A stretch of 64,000 nucleotides of DNA, taken from contig CM046453.1 in assembly GCA_025506515.1 (NCBI GenBank), positions 41,361,727 through 41,425,726 of the forward strand, written 5' to 3'. The notes under the pieces are model-generated. The model made no database searches, had not been told where the DNA came from, and saw only the letters and a program-made list of their open reading frames with translations. The position numbers and the translations under genes were made by a program. Source of the DNA: Flaveria trinervia. Its lineage: Eukaryota > Streptophyta > Magnoliopsida > Asterales > Asteraceae. Positions 13,318-24,731 of the stretch are shown one piece after another. Position 1 is the first letter of the stretch; the number at the start of each line of letters is the position of its first letter.

Positions 13318-13884
13318 TTCATATACCAGAGTATCATCTGTTCCAGCCATGAGAGCTTGAGCAGGAGTCACATCCTGTACCTGAGGCTTTTGTCACCAAC
13401 TAAAGTTGGTAATTTGTACTATCATAAAAAGGTGAACAGTGGAATAAAGTATGGTCAACTGCATGGCTCTTTGAGAAAACTCCATACAGTATCAGAGGTC
13501 TGTAGCGAAGTGTCAGAGACCATACTTGTCTCCACTAGTTCATAGCAGTGTCTTCCGAAGGTTAAATGGCTTCGGAAGAGTAAGTACTTCCGAAGCCACT
13601 TATACTTCGGAAGAGACTGCTTCTTCCAAGGCTTGGAGACTTCTTCTTATCATCATACTTCGGAAGTAGTCTTCAGGTTTTTCTTCTAAGACTTGATCTT
13701 CGGAAGCATGCTCTTTGCTTCGGAAGTAGAGTTCTGTCTTCAGAAGTTATCTTTCACTTTGTCTTAGGAAGAACTCTACAACCTTCAGAAGTTCCATGCT
13801 AAGCTTCGGAAGTCCTTGCATGTAGTACCAAAATTATCTAAGTGAATTGGTTTTGGTTGCACCAGCCTTCTTCTTGATCCAACA
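13318..13884 (-). repeat. 5' LTR and leader remnant of copia element II
   Basis: On the minus strand it starts TGTTGGATCAAG at 13884, as copia LTRs do, and carries about ten scattered copies of CTTCCGAAG/CTTCGGAAG, a near-perfect palindrome, between 13540 and 13810. The left part (13318-13480) appears to run straight into gag-like sequence that continues at 841, so much of the LTR/leader may be deleted. It interrupts element III at 13885. The exact LTR end and primer site are not visible. Confidence 0.5.
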
Positions 13885-16200
13885 ACTTTAGTCATTTCAC
13901 TTGGATGTATCCTTTGACTACTCAATCACAAGCGATTGAGGCTTTTCGTCTTTTTCGCCCTTTGGTCGAAAATATGTTTTCATGCACCATTAAACATCTT
14001 CAGTGTGATGGTGCCCTTGAGTTTACTCATGGTGACATGGTGCGATATCTTTCTGACTCTGGTATTGCTTACGGTATCTTTCGTCCTTATACACCTGAAC
14101 AAAATGGAGTGGCTGAGCGCAAGAATTGTCATCTATCTGAGGTTGCATGTGCCTTGTTGTTCCATGCTTATCTACCAACAAAATTTGGTTGTGATGCATA
14201 TGGTATGACAACCTTTCTTATTGACCAATTACCTACACAAGTTCTTCATCATTCCACACCATATGAGGTTCTTTCTGGCACTAGTCCTGATTACTCGATT
14301 CTTCGTACCTTTGGGTCTTTATGTTATCTTTTTCTTGGTGACACTCGAATGTATGAACTCTCCCCAAACTTTACTCCATATTTATTTCTTCGTTATGCTC
14401 CCAGTCATAGTGGCTATTTGTGCTATGATCCTGTTACCTCTTGTATCCTTACATCCAGACATGTGATTTTTCATGAGTCTGTATTTGAAGTTCCTGGTTA
14501 ATCATCTTCTTCTATGACTTCTAATTCATTTTCTCTTCCCAATCTTATTATTCCTCCTCCGTCTTCTTCCCCACCATCATCCTCCCTATCACCACCACCA
14601 CCACCACCACCTCCTCCTCATTCTTATTATCCATGGCCACTCGCTCTCGTGATCATACTCGTCTGCCTAGATAGTTTCCGGATCATGTTCTGTACCACAC
14701 TACTATTATTTTGATGACTGAGTCGTCTTCCTTCTCACAGGCTCAAAAGTACTCTGTTTGGTGGGATGCTATGCGTATTGAGATTGGTGCGTTGCATTCT
14801 AATCATATCTGTGATCTTGTTCCTCCTCCCTCTTCTGCCAATATTGTTAGTTGTAAGTGGGTCTAGCGGATTAAACATAATCCTGTTGGCGCTATGAGTT
14901 GGTACAAAGCACGTCTTGTGGCCAAGGGCTTTCATCAAACAGAAGGGCTTGATTATACTAAGACATTTAGTATGGTGGTCAAACCCTCCACCATTCGTTT
15001 GGTTTTGTTTGTTGCCTTTTCACGTGGCTGGAGTATTCATCAGGTAGATGTCAACAATGCCTTTCTACATGGTGACTTGTCTGAGATTGTGTATGTGTCT
15101 TAGCCTCCTGGTTTTGTTGACTCGTCTCACCCTCATCATATTTGTCTTCTATGGAAGGCTCTTTATGGGCTTAAGCAAGCTCCTCGGGCTTGGTTTTCTA
15201 ACCTCTCTTCTACCCTTTTATCCAGTGGTTTCACTCGATGTATTTTCGACACATCTTTGTTTGTTTATCATGATGGTACCACTTGTTGTGTTCTAGTTTA
15301 TGTTGATGATATTATCATCACTGGGAGTTCTCCTGAGTTTGTTACTTTTCTGATCACTCGGTTGCATTCCCAGTTTGCTCTTAAGGATTTAGGGCCCTTA
15401 TCCTAATTTTTAGGTATCCAGACCTCCTTTGCTGATGAATCATCAGCAATGCTATTTGCTTGATTTGTTGCAGTGTATTGGGATGGCTTAGTGTAGGCCC
15501 TTGTCTACTCCTGCTGCTTCTGGTCGGAAATTATCTCGACATTCAGGAGTTCCATTAGTTGATCCAGCTTTGTATCGCAGTACTTTGGGTGCATTACAGT
15601 ATCTCATCTTAACATGTCCAGAGATTGCTACGCGGTTAGCAAGGTATCTCAGTTCTTACATATACCTACTGATCGTCACTGGATTGCTGTCAAGCGTATT
15701 TTGAGATATCTTTGTGGTACTTATATTGTTGGTCTGACTATTCGCTGCTCTACCTGTTATGATATACATGGTTACTACTGGCTGTTGTGTGTTTCTTGAT
15801 CCCAATATCATTGTTGGAGCTCTAAGAAACAACATACGGTTGCTCGTTCTAGCTCCGAGGTTGAGTATCACGCTTTTCCTCATACTACAACTGAGATCCG
15901 CTAGCTTATGTCACTATTGCATGAGTTGCATATTTCTTCATCATCTTCTCCTACGATTTGGTGTGATAATCTTGGTGCCACTTATCTTGCTGCTAATCCT
16001 GTATTTCATCAGCGCACCAAGCATATTGAGATTGATTTGTACTTTATTCATGATATGGTGTTATCTCAGCTCCTTACTATTTGATATGTTCATACTAGCT
16101 CTTAGCTTGTTGATTTGTTGACTAAAGGTGTATCCTTTGCTCAGTTTAATGCTTTACGCATCAAGCTTTACGTGACTTTTTCCGCTTCAGCTTGGGGGGC
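13885..16200 (+). pseudogene. pol: pol 3' part of copia element III
   Basis: Begins inside the integrase core (HFTWMYPLTTQSQAIEAF, 13892 on), then LQCDGALEF and PEQNGVAERKN with the second catalytic Asp and the Glu. Reverse transcriptase has ARLVAKGFHQTEGLDYTKTF (14905), QVDVNNAFLHGDL (15043), GLKQAPRAWF (15168) and YVDDIII (15298). RNase H remnants include ARSSSEVEYHA (15847) and QRTKHIEI (16011). Many stops and frameshifts show an old dead copy. The 5' part, including gag and protease, lies beyond the element II insertion and outside this window. It is not close to the I/VI/VII family. Confidence 0.85.
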
Positions 16201-16201
16201 A

Positions 16202-16510
16202 TATTAGAGATATTTGTTGAGATTGGTTATGCTGGTTATATGATAGTTAGGAGTTTGTTAAGAGTTAGTTTTGTTAGTTAACTATTCTCCTTTCTTCTAG
16301 ATGTTTATCCTGTTATGTATAAATAGGATCATCGTCACATCTTTACTTTTTAATTTATGTTTCACATAGATTGTGGTTTGCTAGTATTATTTGATTATTA
16401 CGACTTCAATTTGATGTTAAGATGCATAGATTGTGGTTTGCATCAGTATTTGATTATTACTTGAGTTTTTGATGTTAAGATGCATAGATTGTGGTTTGCA
16501 TTAGTATTAT
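16202..16510 (+). repeat. 3' LTR of element III with internal tandem repeats
   Basis: The polypurine tract CTTGGGGGGC abuts a TATTAGAGATA start, a degenerate form of the usual TGTTAGAGATA. About 300 bp follow, with TATAAATAGG at 16317. The last 150 bp (about 16363-16515) are three imperfect copies of a 55-60-bp unit containing CATAGATTGTGGTTTGC. The end is approximate. Confidence 0.6.
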
Positions 16511-16555
16511 AGATACTGTAAAAGCTTTTATTATGAAAGGATAATATGTTCTATT

Positions 16556-18169
16556 TAGCCTTTTTTTCGAATGTCGGGGCGGAATTTCATAAATCACTAG
16601 AAAGGTGCTAGACCAACTTACATGCACCAACATGGATAAAGTTATACCTTACCTTTTAAAATATAACGAACACCAAGATTTCCGGTCTAACCCTTTATTG
16701 ACATCTATTGAAAATTGCTTCATTCCTCTGTTTTTGTAGGGGTCAAATTGTTGAGTAGACAATGGCTTGTATGATTTTCTTTGTCTTATTCACCAGTAGC
16801 ATGGTCTTGAATCTTTAACAGATCAACAAAGGAGAACGCATAGAAGGGGGGGGGGTAGTTTTAGCCATCCATTAATTATCACCCATATTACTTTTATCGT
16901 ATTGCACGATGTGAAATATGATCAGTGAACAGTGAATTAGGGTGGTAGTCATTTGAAACATGAAATCCCCCTTTCAAGAATGCATCTTAAGTGGGTATCC
17001 AGCATTGGCTCTCCAGATTAAGGTACTGAATTTCAATGGTACCATATTGTTCCACATAATCACTCGGATAAAGGAATCTGGGTTTTATTGTCCAAAACAT
17101 GCCTTATAAATCATACCAAGTTTTCACAATCAATTGAGACATTTGATTGTCGAGTGTCTTTACTTTGATTGGGTAGGGTCTACATAGTATTCAACATATC
17201 AATTAGATATATGACATGTAATATTTCCCTTGTGGTCATAGAAGATGTATTCTATCACCATGACCATGATATTTCTTTGTTTGAGTTAATGATACATTTG
17301 TTGCACTGCAAAATAATTTTTAGCTTCAAGTTGGAATAAACATACGACATAGAGGACCATTCCCAATCTAATGATTGAGCCAAAAATGTAGAGATTTTCT
17401 AGATCTGTTCTTGGCCCTAATTGATTTTGATGTTGAAAAACAATAATTCATTACAAGTTTTTACAATTAACTTCCATGCCTAGGGTTATAACTGGCAAAA
17501 GACACTTCCAAGTCTACTTGGCAAGAAGGCAGTGTTGGCGTTCTTTAGTGGACTGATCAAGGCCGCCATCTTCTTTTGACATTAGGAATTGATCCCATTT
17601 CATCCAATTTATCTTCCTTGATTTCCTATCTCCACCCCCACATAAAATATTTTTTGATTCTCTCAAGCTAATCTAGAATTTTTTTTATGAAATGTGATAA
17701 ACTGATAAGTAGTACATAGGTAGACTTGATAATATTGATTCTATGAGAGTCAAATGCCTAACCATAGATAAATATTTGCCATTTTTAATGCTAGTTTCCT
17801 TTTGATAAACTCTAGCACTTTCTCCCATCATTATAGGAGGTTCATATTGCCCAATTGGCACTCAAAGGTACTACTAAAGGAAAGTACCATCTTATAACCA
17901 AAGGCAAGATCCATAGCCTTATTAGTTATAGATGGGACAAATTTTGGTCACCATTTGGAGGAGAATAACACATCACCGACAAATGGAGGATAGGACAAAT
18001 TTTGGTCACCATTTGGAGGAGAAATCACATGTGAAATGTCAAGATCCATAGCCTTATTAGTTATAGATGAAAGTGCCTCCATAGCAACAACAAACCAGAA
18101 CGGGGAGAAAGGTCCCCTTATCTTAGGCCGCGTGAGCACTAGAATTCAACCGTAGGGTTCCTGTTAGTG
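16556..18169 (-). pseudogene. LINE (non-LTR retrotransposon) remnant, reverse transcriptase C-terminal half
   Basis: The minus strand encodes, in broken frames, FSPFWFVVAMEAL (near 18080; compare the usual DPLSPFLF block), a degenerate FADD motif as FVGDVLFSS (near 17960), a piece like LPMYYLS (near 17720), INWMKWDQF with SKEDGG (17560-17620), and a zinc-binding tail like WNNMVPLKFSTLIWRA (near 17030). This order is that of plant L1-type ORF2. T-rich DNA at 16559-16568 may be the former poly(A) end. The upstream RT is separated by the Tekay insertion at 18170. Heavily decayed. Confidence 0.7.
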
Positions 18170-20321
18170 TGTAAGGCCCCGTTTCCAGGACGCTCACAGC
18201 TGGTCATTCATCGCACATAAAACATATGATTTACAATAACTTTACTAAAACATTGCAGGGGAATACTCAAAACCATTTCATATCATTTAAATAATTGCTT
18301 TTGCAAAATAATACAACATTCATTACAAAAATATCATTCATTTTCATTATAACGCAAATACATTATCGCAACATAAAATGGATGCCATCCAAAACAAGCC
18401 AAGTAGCCACCTCATGCCATCCTCATCAACATTTACTTGCCAATTGGAAACACATAAAAGTCAGCGTTGCTGAGTGAGTTCTAGTTTTATAAAAACATTA
18501 TATTACCTTTCATTCGTTAAAACATTTTCTTTACTATCGCACATGATGACACATCATACGTACATCAAGGTAATAATTATTATCTTTCATCTTCGTTTGT
18601 TTCATACATTTCACACGTTTTGCACATTTCGTACTTATCGCACTTTTCGTACTTATCACACTTTTCGTACACTTATTATCTTTTCACTTACATCTAGGTC
18701 CTGTCATATGCTTAACCCCCCCCCCCCCCTCTTGAGCACAAAGCTATAACATCTAGGGTTAAGCAACAAGGACCCATATCGCACATATCGCACGTATGGA
18801 GTAGTCACTAAGACTAACTCCCCTGTGTATGTGAACTCTTATGGGTTTAGCCAAAATTGCACGCTACATAACACACAGTTAACACCTTATCGCACGTATT
18901 GGAGCAGTCACCAAGACTAACTCCTACTGTGTGTATGAACCCTTATGAGTTTGCCAAAATCGCACGTTGTAAACACACAGTTGAGCTAACAACTCTCAAT
19001 GAGTTGTGAACCTCCTTTCATTTGCTTGCAATACTTTTTATTCATTCATTTGTTATGTTCTACTTTCATTATCTTAAATCTTTTGCTTCGTTAAGATATT
19101 ACTTTACGTTCATTAGCATAATCACACTACATAAAGTCATATCATAATATGTAATAAGGAACATAAGAAAACATACCATGCATAACATAAATCATCATAT
19201 ATCATCACGCATAAATCACCCATCATCATACATCACCCATCATATCATACATGACCTCAAAAAGTCAACTTTCATCACCCCGGAAATCTCCCAAGTCAAA
19301 GCCTACACTTTACATTTTCCCCAAAATCTCATAAAAATATTCTAAGTCTTAAACGCATGGGCACTATGCATGCGCATGGCCTTCTGGGCGCATGGAACAC
19401 TTAGGCGCATGGGAAACTTATAGGTGCATGGGCACTATATGGGCGCATGGCCAACACTTAGTCACTTTGGGGCACTTCCTAGGCGTATGGGCACTATGCA
19501 GGTGTATGAGTGCCTAGGCGCATGGGCATTTGAGGCGCATGGAACACTTAGTCAATTTCAGCCTAATTCTAAGCGCATGGACACTATTTAGGTACATGGG
19601 AACACTTGGGCAGTTTTAACTGTTGGCGCATGGGCCACTATTTAGGCGCATGAGCAGTCAATTCACACTTAAACAACTTAATTCAATCCCCAATCATCAT
19701 CTAACATGTTCTAAGTTCAAATCTTACATTCTAAGCATTAAAACAAGAACATGGTAACATCATAACATCATATATCACGCAAATCAAAACCCACCCGCAT
19801 CACACACACATAAACATACGGGTAGAAACCCATTTTATTAAAAATGTTCATACATGCATTTCTAGCCCTAAAGCAGTTTAAAACACATAAAAAGGGAGTT
19901 CTGAAACTCACCTTAGCAGCTCGTGGGTATGACTTTCTTCAAAACCCATTGCTAAAAGCTCAAACACCTAAAACCCACCAAAAACACACACAAACAAACA
20001 CACAACACATATAAGCACACAACCGACGCAAAGGCATGTTAAGAACACTCAAAAACACCAAATTCTTACCTTGAATTCGGATTCTTCTTCTTGATCTTCA
20101 AATATCCAAAAGTTTTAGTTCTTTCTTTCTCTCTCTCTTAAAACCTGAAGAGAAAGGTGAGTGTGAAGAGGGTGTGGGCAGCCATACCACCTTTATCACC
20201 AATTTTTTGAAAGTTTTTTCCTTTTGGGCACCTTTTGCCCCTCAAATTGGGTTTTATATCTTTTCTTTCTTTCCCCACTATTATTCTTTCTTTTGAGCCT
20301 TTAAAATAACCGGGTGTTACA
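18170..20321 (-). repeat. 3' LTR of a Tekay/Del-like gypsy element
   Basis: Bounded by inverted TGTAA...TTACA: on the minus strand it starts TGTAACACCCGG at 20321 and ends CGGGGCCTTACA at 18170, about 2.15 kb. The polypurine tract AAGGGCGTGGACT abuts it at 20322. It holds a run of about twelve GCGCATGG-type motifs (19350-19660), repeated TTTCGTACTTATCGCAC-like words (18600-18670), a C13 run (18717-18729), and two related blocks with CGCACGTATGGAG/CGCACGTATTGGAG (about 18780-18990). The left boundary rests on terminal symmetry and LINE sequence continuing beside it. Confidence 0.75.
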
Positions 20322-20790
20322 AGTCCACGCCCTTATATAGGTTTCATCCCCAAAACCTGTTATTCCTCAAACAAATGTGGGTAATGCTGCCTCATCTCCT
20401 CTTCAGTCTCCCACGTAGACTCGGATCCTTTCCTATGCTTTCACTGTACACGCACAAGAGGAACCACTTTATTCCTCAACCGCTTCTCCTTACGATTAAC
20501 GATCGTCACTGGTTGCTTCATATAATTGAGTCGTTTGTCTACCTCGATATCATCCAGTGGTACAACCATATCTTCGTCAGCTAAACACTTTCTCTGATAA
20601 GATACATGGAAGGTCAAGTGAATTCCACTTAACTCATCTGGTAACTCCAGTCTATAGACCACCCTTCCTACTTGAGCAATGATTTGGAAAGGCCCTATGT
20701 ACCTTGGGCTCAACTTGCCCCGCTTTCTGAACCAAATGATACCTTTCCAAGATGAGACTTTCAACATAACTTTATCACCCACCTGGAACT
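20322..20790 (-). pseudogene. pol: Tekay/Del-like gypsy pol, integrase C-terminal end
   Basis: The minus strand encodes FQVGDKVMLKVSSWKG, GKLSPRYIGPFQII, YRLELPDELSGIH and TFHVSYQRKCL, the integrase C-terminal domain of chromoviruses in the Tekay/Del branch. The tail HRKGSESTWETEEEMRQHYP ends at a stop near 20365. A TGG-to-TGA change just before HRKG truncates it. The frame is interrupted at 20790 by element IV and resumes at 27606 (SHADKRRRPIEF), a join confirmed by the GAACT target duplication. Confidence 0.85.
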
Positions 20791-21950
20791 TGATGTGAAT
20801 GTGTTGAAATGCTATTTTAAGTGTTTAAATGTTAAATATTAAGTCTGATTACTCGTATTTATGCATTTGATCATGTTGAATAGGTTAACTAGGAGTTTGA
20901 AATGATTTTGTAGGTAAAATAACCAAGTTGGAAGCTTCCATGGTGATACAAGGTGTTGGAGGGGTCAAGAAACGAGATTCAAAATGCAGCAGAAAAGTTT
21001 CCACCGTAGCCTACTACACCACCATAGGCTATGCCAGCATCAGCCAAAAACAGCAGAATACCTCCAGCGTAGGCTACACTGGCTGGCGTAGGCTACACTA
21101 GCTGGCGTAGCCTACGCCAGAGCCTCCGGAAACACCTATAAAATCACGTTTTTGTTGGGTTTCACCCACCACTTACCCCCATTCGACCTAGGACGGTTTG
21201 AGACGACTTTTGGGTGTTTCTAGACCTGTGGGTCACCATTCTACATCGTTCAACACCATTCGATCATCCGGCATGCAATTCAACAACGATTTTAAAGATC
21301 ATTCAAGAACAATGAGTGGCTAAACTTCTTGTGATCTACTTCGGGTAACGGGTTTTGTGTGATTAGGTTCTTGTTCTTGTTAGACTTGTGTTGGGATTAA
21401 ACTTAGAACCATTTAAGTTCTTTTATGAGTTTAACTTGTGTTTTGATTATTTAAACAATTATGTTGGTTGACCTTTATTTGAATGCTGTATGATCTTGCG
21501 CGAATCGTATGGTTGTAGATTTATGGTTACTAATTGACTTGGTATTGTGTATTAAGACCTATTATGTCTTGATTATCATTATCACTTAATCATTACACGT
21601 ATAGAATCCCCGTTAAGGATTTTCTACCAAGTTGAACTAAACAATTACTGAAAACCAACCTTAACCCCGAAGTGGATGACTCTTTCTCATAATTGTCTTC
21701 TTAATCAAGTTAATCATTTGCACTTTGTTTTCTTATTTACTTTCTTAATCATTCCAAGATCCAATTTTTACAGCCAAGAGGCAATAGTCTAAGTAATTTG
21801 ATAATTTAGTTAATCGTTTCTTATAAATCAAAATACAATACACCGACCACTAATTCCACGAGGTTCGACAACCCTACTTACCCTAACTAGTTTAAGGTGA
21901 ATAGAAATACAATTTAACATCTTATCTGATTGGTACTTCGACATCGATCA
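20791..21950 (+). repeat. 5' LTR of element IV
   Basis: About 1,160 bp. A cluster of CGTAGGCTACG-type palindromes lies at 21003-21125, with one more copy of a 20-bp unit (CTGGCGTAGGCTACACTAG) than the 3' LTR. Ends at CGATCA, six bases before the primer binding site. Confidence 0.92.
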
Positions 21951-21955
21951 AATTT

Positions 21956-21973
21956 TGGCGCCATTGCCGGGGA
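21956..21973 (+). other. Primer binding site of element IV
   Basis: TGGCGCCATTGCCGGGGA matches the primer-site type common in plant Athila/Tat gypsy elements, just inside the 5' LTR. One base differs from the form I know best (CCGTTG). Confidence 0.85.
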
Positions 21974-22091
21974 ATCAGTGCGCTTGGTGTTTTGCTATTT
22001 GATTTGTTTTTAGTTTTTGCTATTCGTTTTGCTTTATTTCTTTATTTCCTTGTTACGCTTGGTGTTTTTTAGTGTGTAGGTGACAGATTGC

Positions 22092-23900
22092 ATGCATACT
22101 CGTAATTCGGGTAGGAAATCACACATAGTGTTTGATCTAGAGATAGAGAAATCGGCAAGGTATAATCGTGTTCTGCATCGATCAGGGCTACCAACTACAT
22201 CAATTTCACAAGCTATTGATCAAGCAGCTGATAGTTCGTCAGATTCAACCCAAATGGATAGCCCAAATAACCAACCACCTCAAAATCCAAACCCTCCTCC
22301 TAATAACCGAAATCAAAACCCAAATGCACTTCCACCACCAAATAACAACCATAACAATAACCTGAATCAACCACCACCCAATGATAATATGAATCAAAAT
22401 AACATCAATCAAGGAGATGACTTTGATCATGTGAGCATGCATAGTGTCCATACGGGTGATGAAGATTATGAAGATGAATGGAATAACAATGAAGAACCCC
22501 ATAATGGTGCAAATTATGATGCTTTGGATGGAAACTTCGGTGGAGGTGATGGATATAATGGAAATAACAATTGGGGGAATGATCAACATGGGTGGAATGC
22601 ACCACCTATCAATCAACAACGAGATAGGGTTAACAATAATGCCAATCAACCAAGAAGACCTCAAAGAGCTCAAGTACGAGGTGTGGATAGCCATTTCAGA
22701 CCTGCTATTTCTGAAAATCCAAATCCTATTGCACCTCCAAATCGTAGAGGAAGAGCTTTTAATGTACGCCCTCATTATCTCACCATTCTTCCTGCATTTA
22801 GAGGCACTCTAACAGAAGAACCATATGTACATCTTGCTGAATTTGATGCCATATGTAGCACCATTGGTGGAAATCACTTTAGATAAGATGAAGTGAGGCT
22901 ACGATTGTTTCAATTCACCTTGAAAGATAGAGTGAAGCAATGGTTCCTCACTTTCCCTAATATAGTATTAACACATGGCAAGAAATGCAACAAACATTTT
23001 TGGATGAATACTATTCTATGGGTAAAACTGGTGACGCGAGAGACGCTATTCGATCCTTTCAAAAAACAAGCAGGAGAACAGTTTCATGAATAATTCACAA
23101 GGTTTAAGGAACTGATCCGTATGTGCCCATATCATGGAATTGAACGTTGGGAGTTAATTAAGGCTTTTTCGGATGGATTGACCAATGAAGAGAGGAAGTA
23201 TTTGTATTCTACAAGCAATGGCACATTTCTTTCTAACCATGAGGATGTAGATTGGGAATTTCTAGAGAGGATTTGTAGGAATTCCAAAGCACACGCTTCT
23301 GCTAGTAGGCGATCCAAATCCAATCAACAAGATCGACCAAAATTGATTATGAAACCAAAGAGAGAATTGCATCTTTGGAGAAACAATTGGCAAAGCTAGG
23401 AAGAACAGGTGTGAAGGAGGTTGCAAATATGGGCTATGATGTGTGCGAAGAATGTGGTGAATTAGGTCATAATGGTGAGTCTTGCCTCGTGGTAATAGGA
23501 AGGTGTGAGGAAGTCAATCAAATTATGGAGATAGGAAACAATTCGATATGATTTCCAATACTTATCATCCTGGATTGAGAAATCATCCTAATTTCAAATA
23601 TGGTAATGCTGCAAACCAGATGAACCCTAACTTTCAAGGCAATAATCAAGGCGGTCAAACATATCAAAATCAAACACAAGGGGATTACAATCCCAGTGGT
23701 TATCAAAGAATTTCATATTCTCAAGGAAACAATCAAGGGAGCTACAATCATGGGGGTCAACAAGGGAGTTCATCACAAAGTTATCAAGGAAATTATCCAT
23801 CGGGACAAGTTGGTGGCAAGACTCTACAAATGCAAAGTTAGATGCTCTAATGAACATGATGAAAGAGAACATGCAAGAGAATAAGAGGGAGAATGAAATT
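22092..23900 (+). pseudogene. gag: gag of element IV
   Basis: Starts at MHTRNSGRKSHIVFDLEIE (22092). A long Asn/Pro/Gln-rich N-terminal region (22250-22650) precedes the conserved core HYLTILPAFRGTLTEEPYVH (22774), then FTLKDRVKQWFLTFP (22917) and MCPYHGIERWELIKAFSDGL (23121), which is Athila-type gag. A possible knuckle CEECGELGHNGESC lies near 23444 and a Gly/Asn/Gln-rich tail at 23550-23830. In-frame stops at 22884 and near 23090 and later frameshifts make it non-functional. The Asn-rich stretch is low complexity, so its antisense open frame is not a gene. Confidence 0.8.
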
Positions 23901-24177
23901 AGAGATAAAGCTTATGAAGCTTAAACAAGCAAGTGGGACAATTAGCTGAAGACGTGGCTCAAATTAAGCGGAAACACAGGAAACTACCGAGTAATACCAT
24001 GATCAATCCTCAACATCAAGGAACCAACACGGAAAACATGAGAAATGTTCACATCAATCCGGATTGTATCCTTCTTGGACTTTGAAATTATTGATAATGA
24101 CTTTACTGTTCTTCCATAACAAGTTGCAGATAAGGAAGAGAAAGTTGATGCAGTGGAAGATAGTGACGATGGAGCAC

Positions 24178-24731
24178 CTATCATTCCAATTAAAGTGGGG
24201 AATCTAAAGATAAAAAGAACACTCTTGGATTATGGAGCAGATGTTAGTATCTTGTCGGGTATGTATACGATCAGTATGACTTTGGTTCTTTAGAGGAAGT
24301 TAACACCACTGTGGTGTTAGCTGACTTTGACTCAGAAAAGTCCTCGGGGGATGATAAGGAATGTTATAATCAAGTTGGGAGAATTTTACTACCCGGTTGA
24401 CTTTATGGTGCTTGATTATGCACCGGTGAGGACAAACAAGCAACTGAATGTCATATTGGGTCGATCGTTTTTAGCAACTACCAATGCTCAAATCAATTGT
24501 CGAGATGGAACAATTGAAATGTCTTACGAAACTCGTATGTTACGTTGTGATGTATTTTCCAAGTCGGTTAATTATTTTGATAATGATGATGTTTTTGGGC
24601 CACATATGACTAACGTGTGTGTTCCTACTTATATTTCATATGTAAGCATGAACACCAACTTTGAGAATGGTTTTGAGTATGATAGGGTTAAGTATGTGGA
24701 CTTAAAGGAATTGATGAATTTAAAAGAATAG
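24178..24731 (+). pseudogene. Retropepsin-like protease remnant of element IV
   Basis: IPIKVGNLKIKRTLLDYGAD (24184) resembles the protease active-site region with the usual DLGA/DTGA motif degraded to DYGA. The flap-to-C-terminal part has NVILGRSFLATTNAQINC (24447), a strong retropepsin signature of Athila elements. A frameshift near 24290 separates the halves. It would cleave gag-pol, but a pol with RT and IN is absent. Confidence 0.7.

Noticed and set aside
13885..16200. Element III as a host gene with many exons
   Set aside because: Integrase, RT and RNase H motifs in order, with scattered stops, show a dead copia element.
22245..22775. Minus-strand Ile-rich open frame of 176 codons in element IV
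   Set aside because: Antisense of the Asn/Asp/Gln-rich part of gag; no independent motif.
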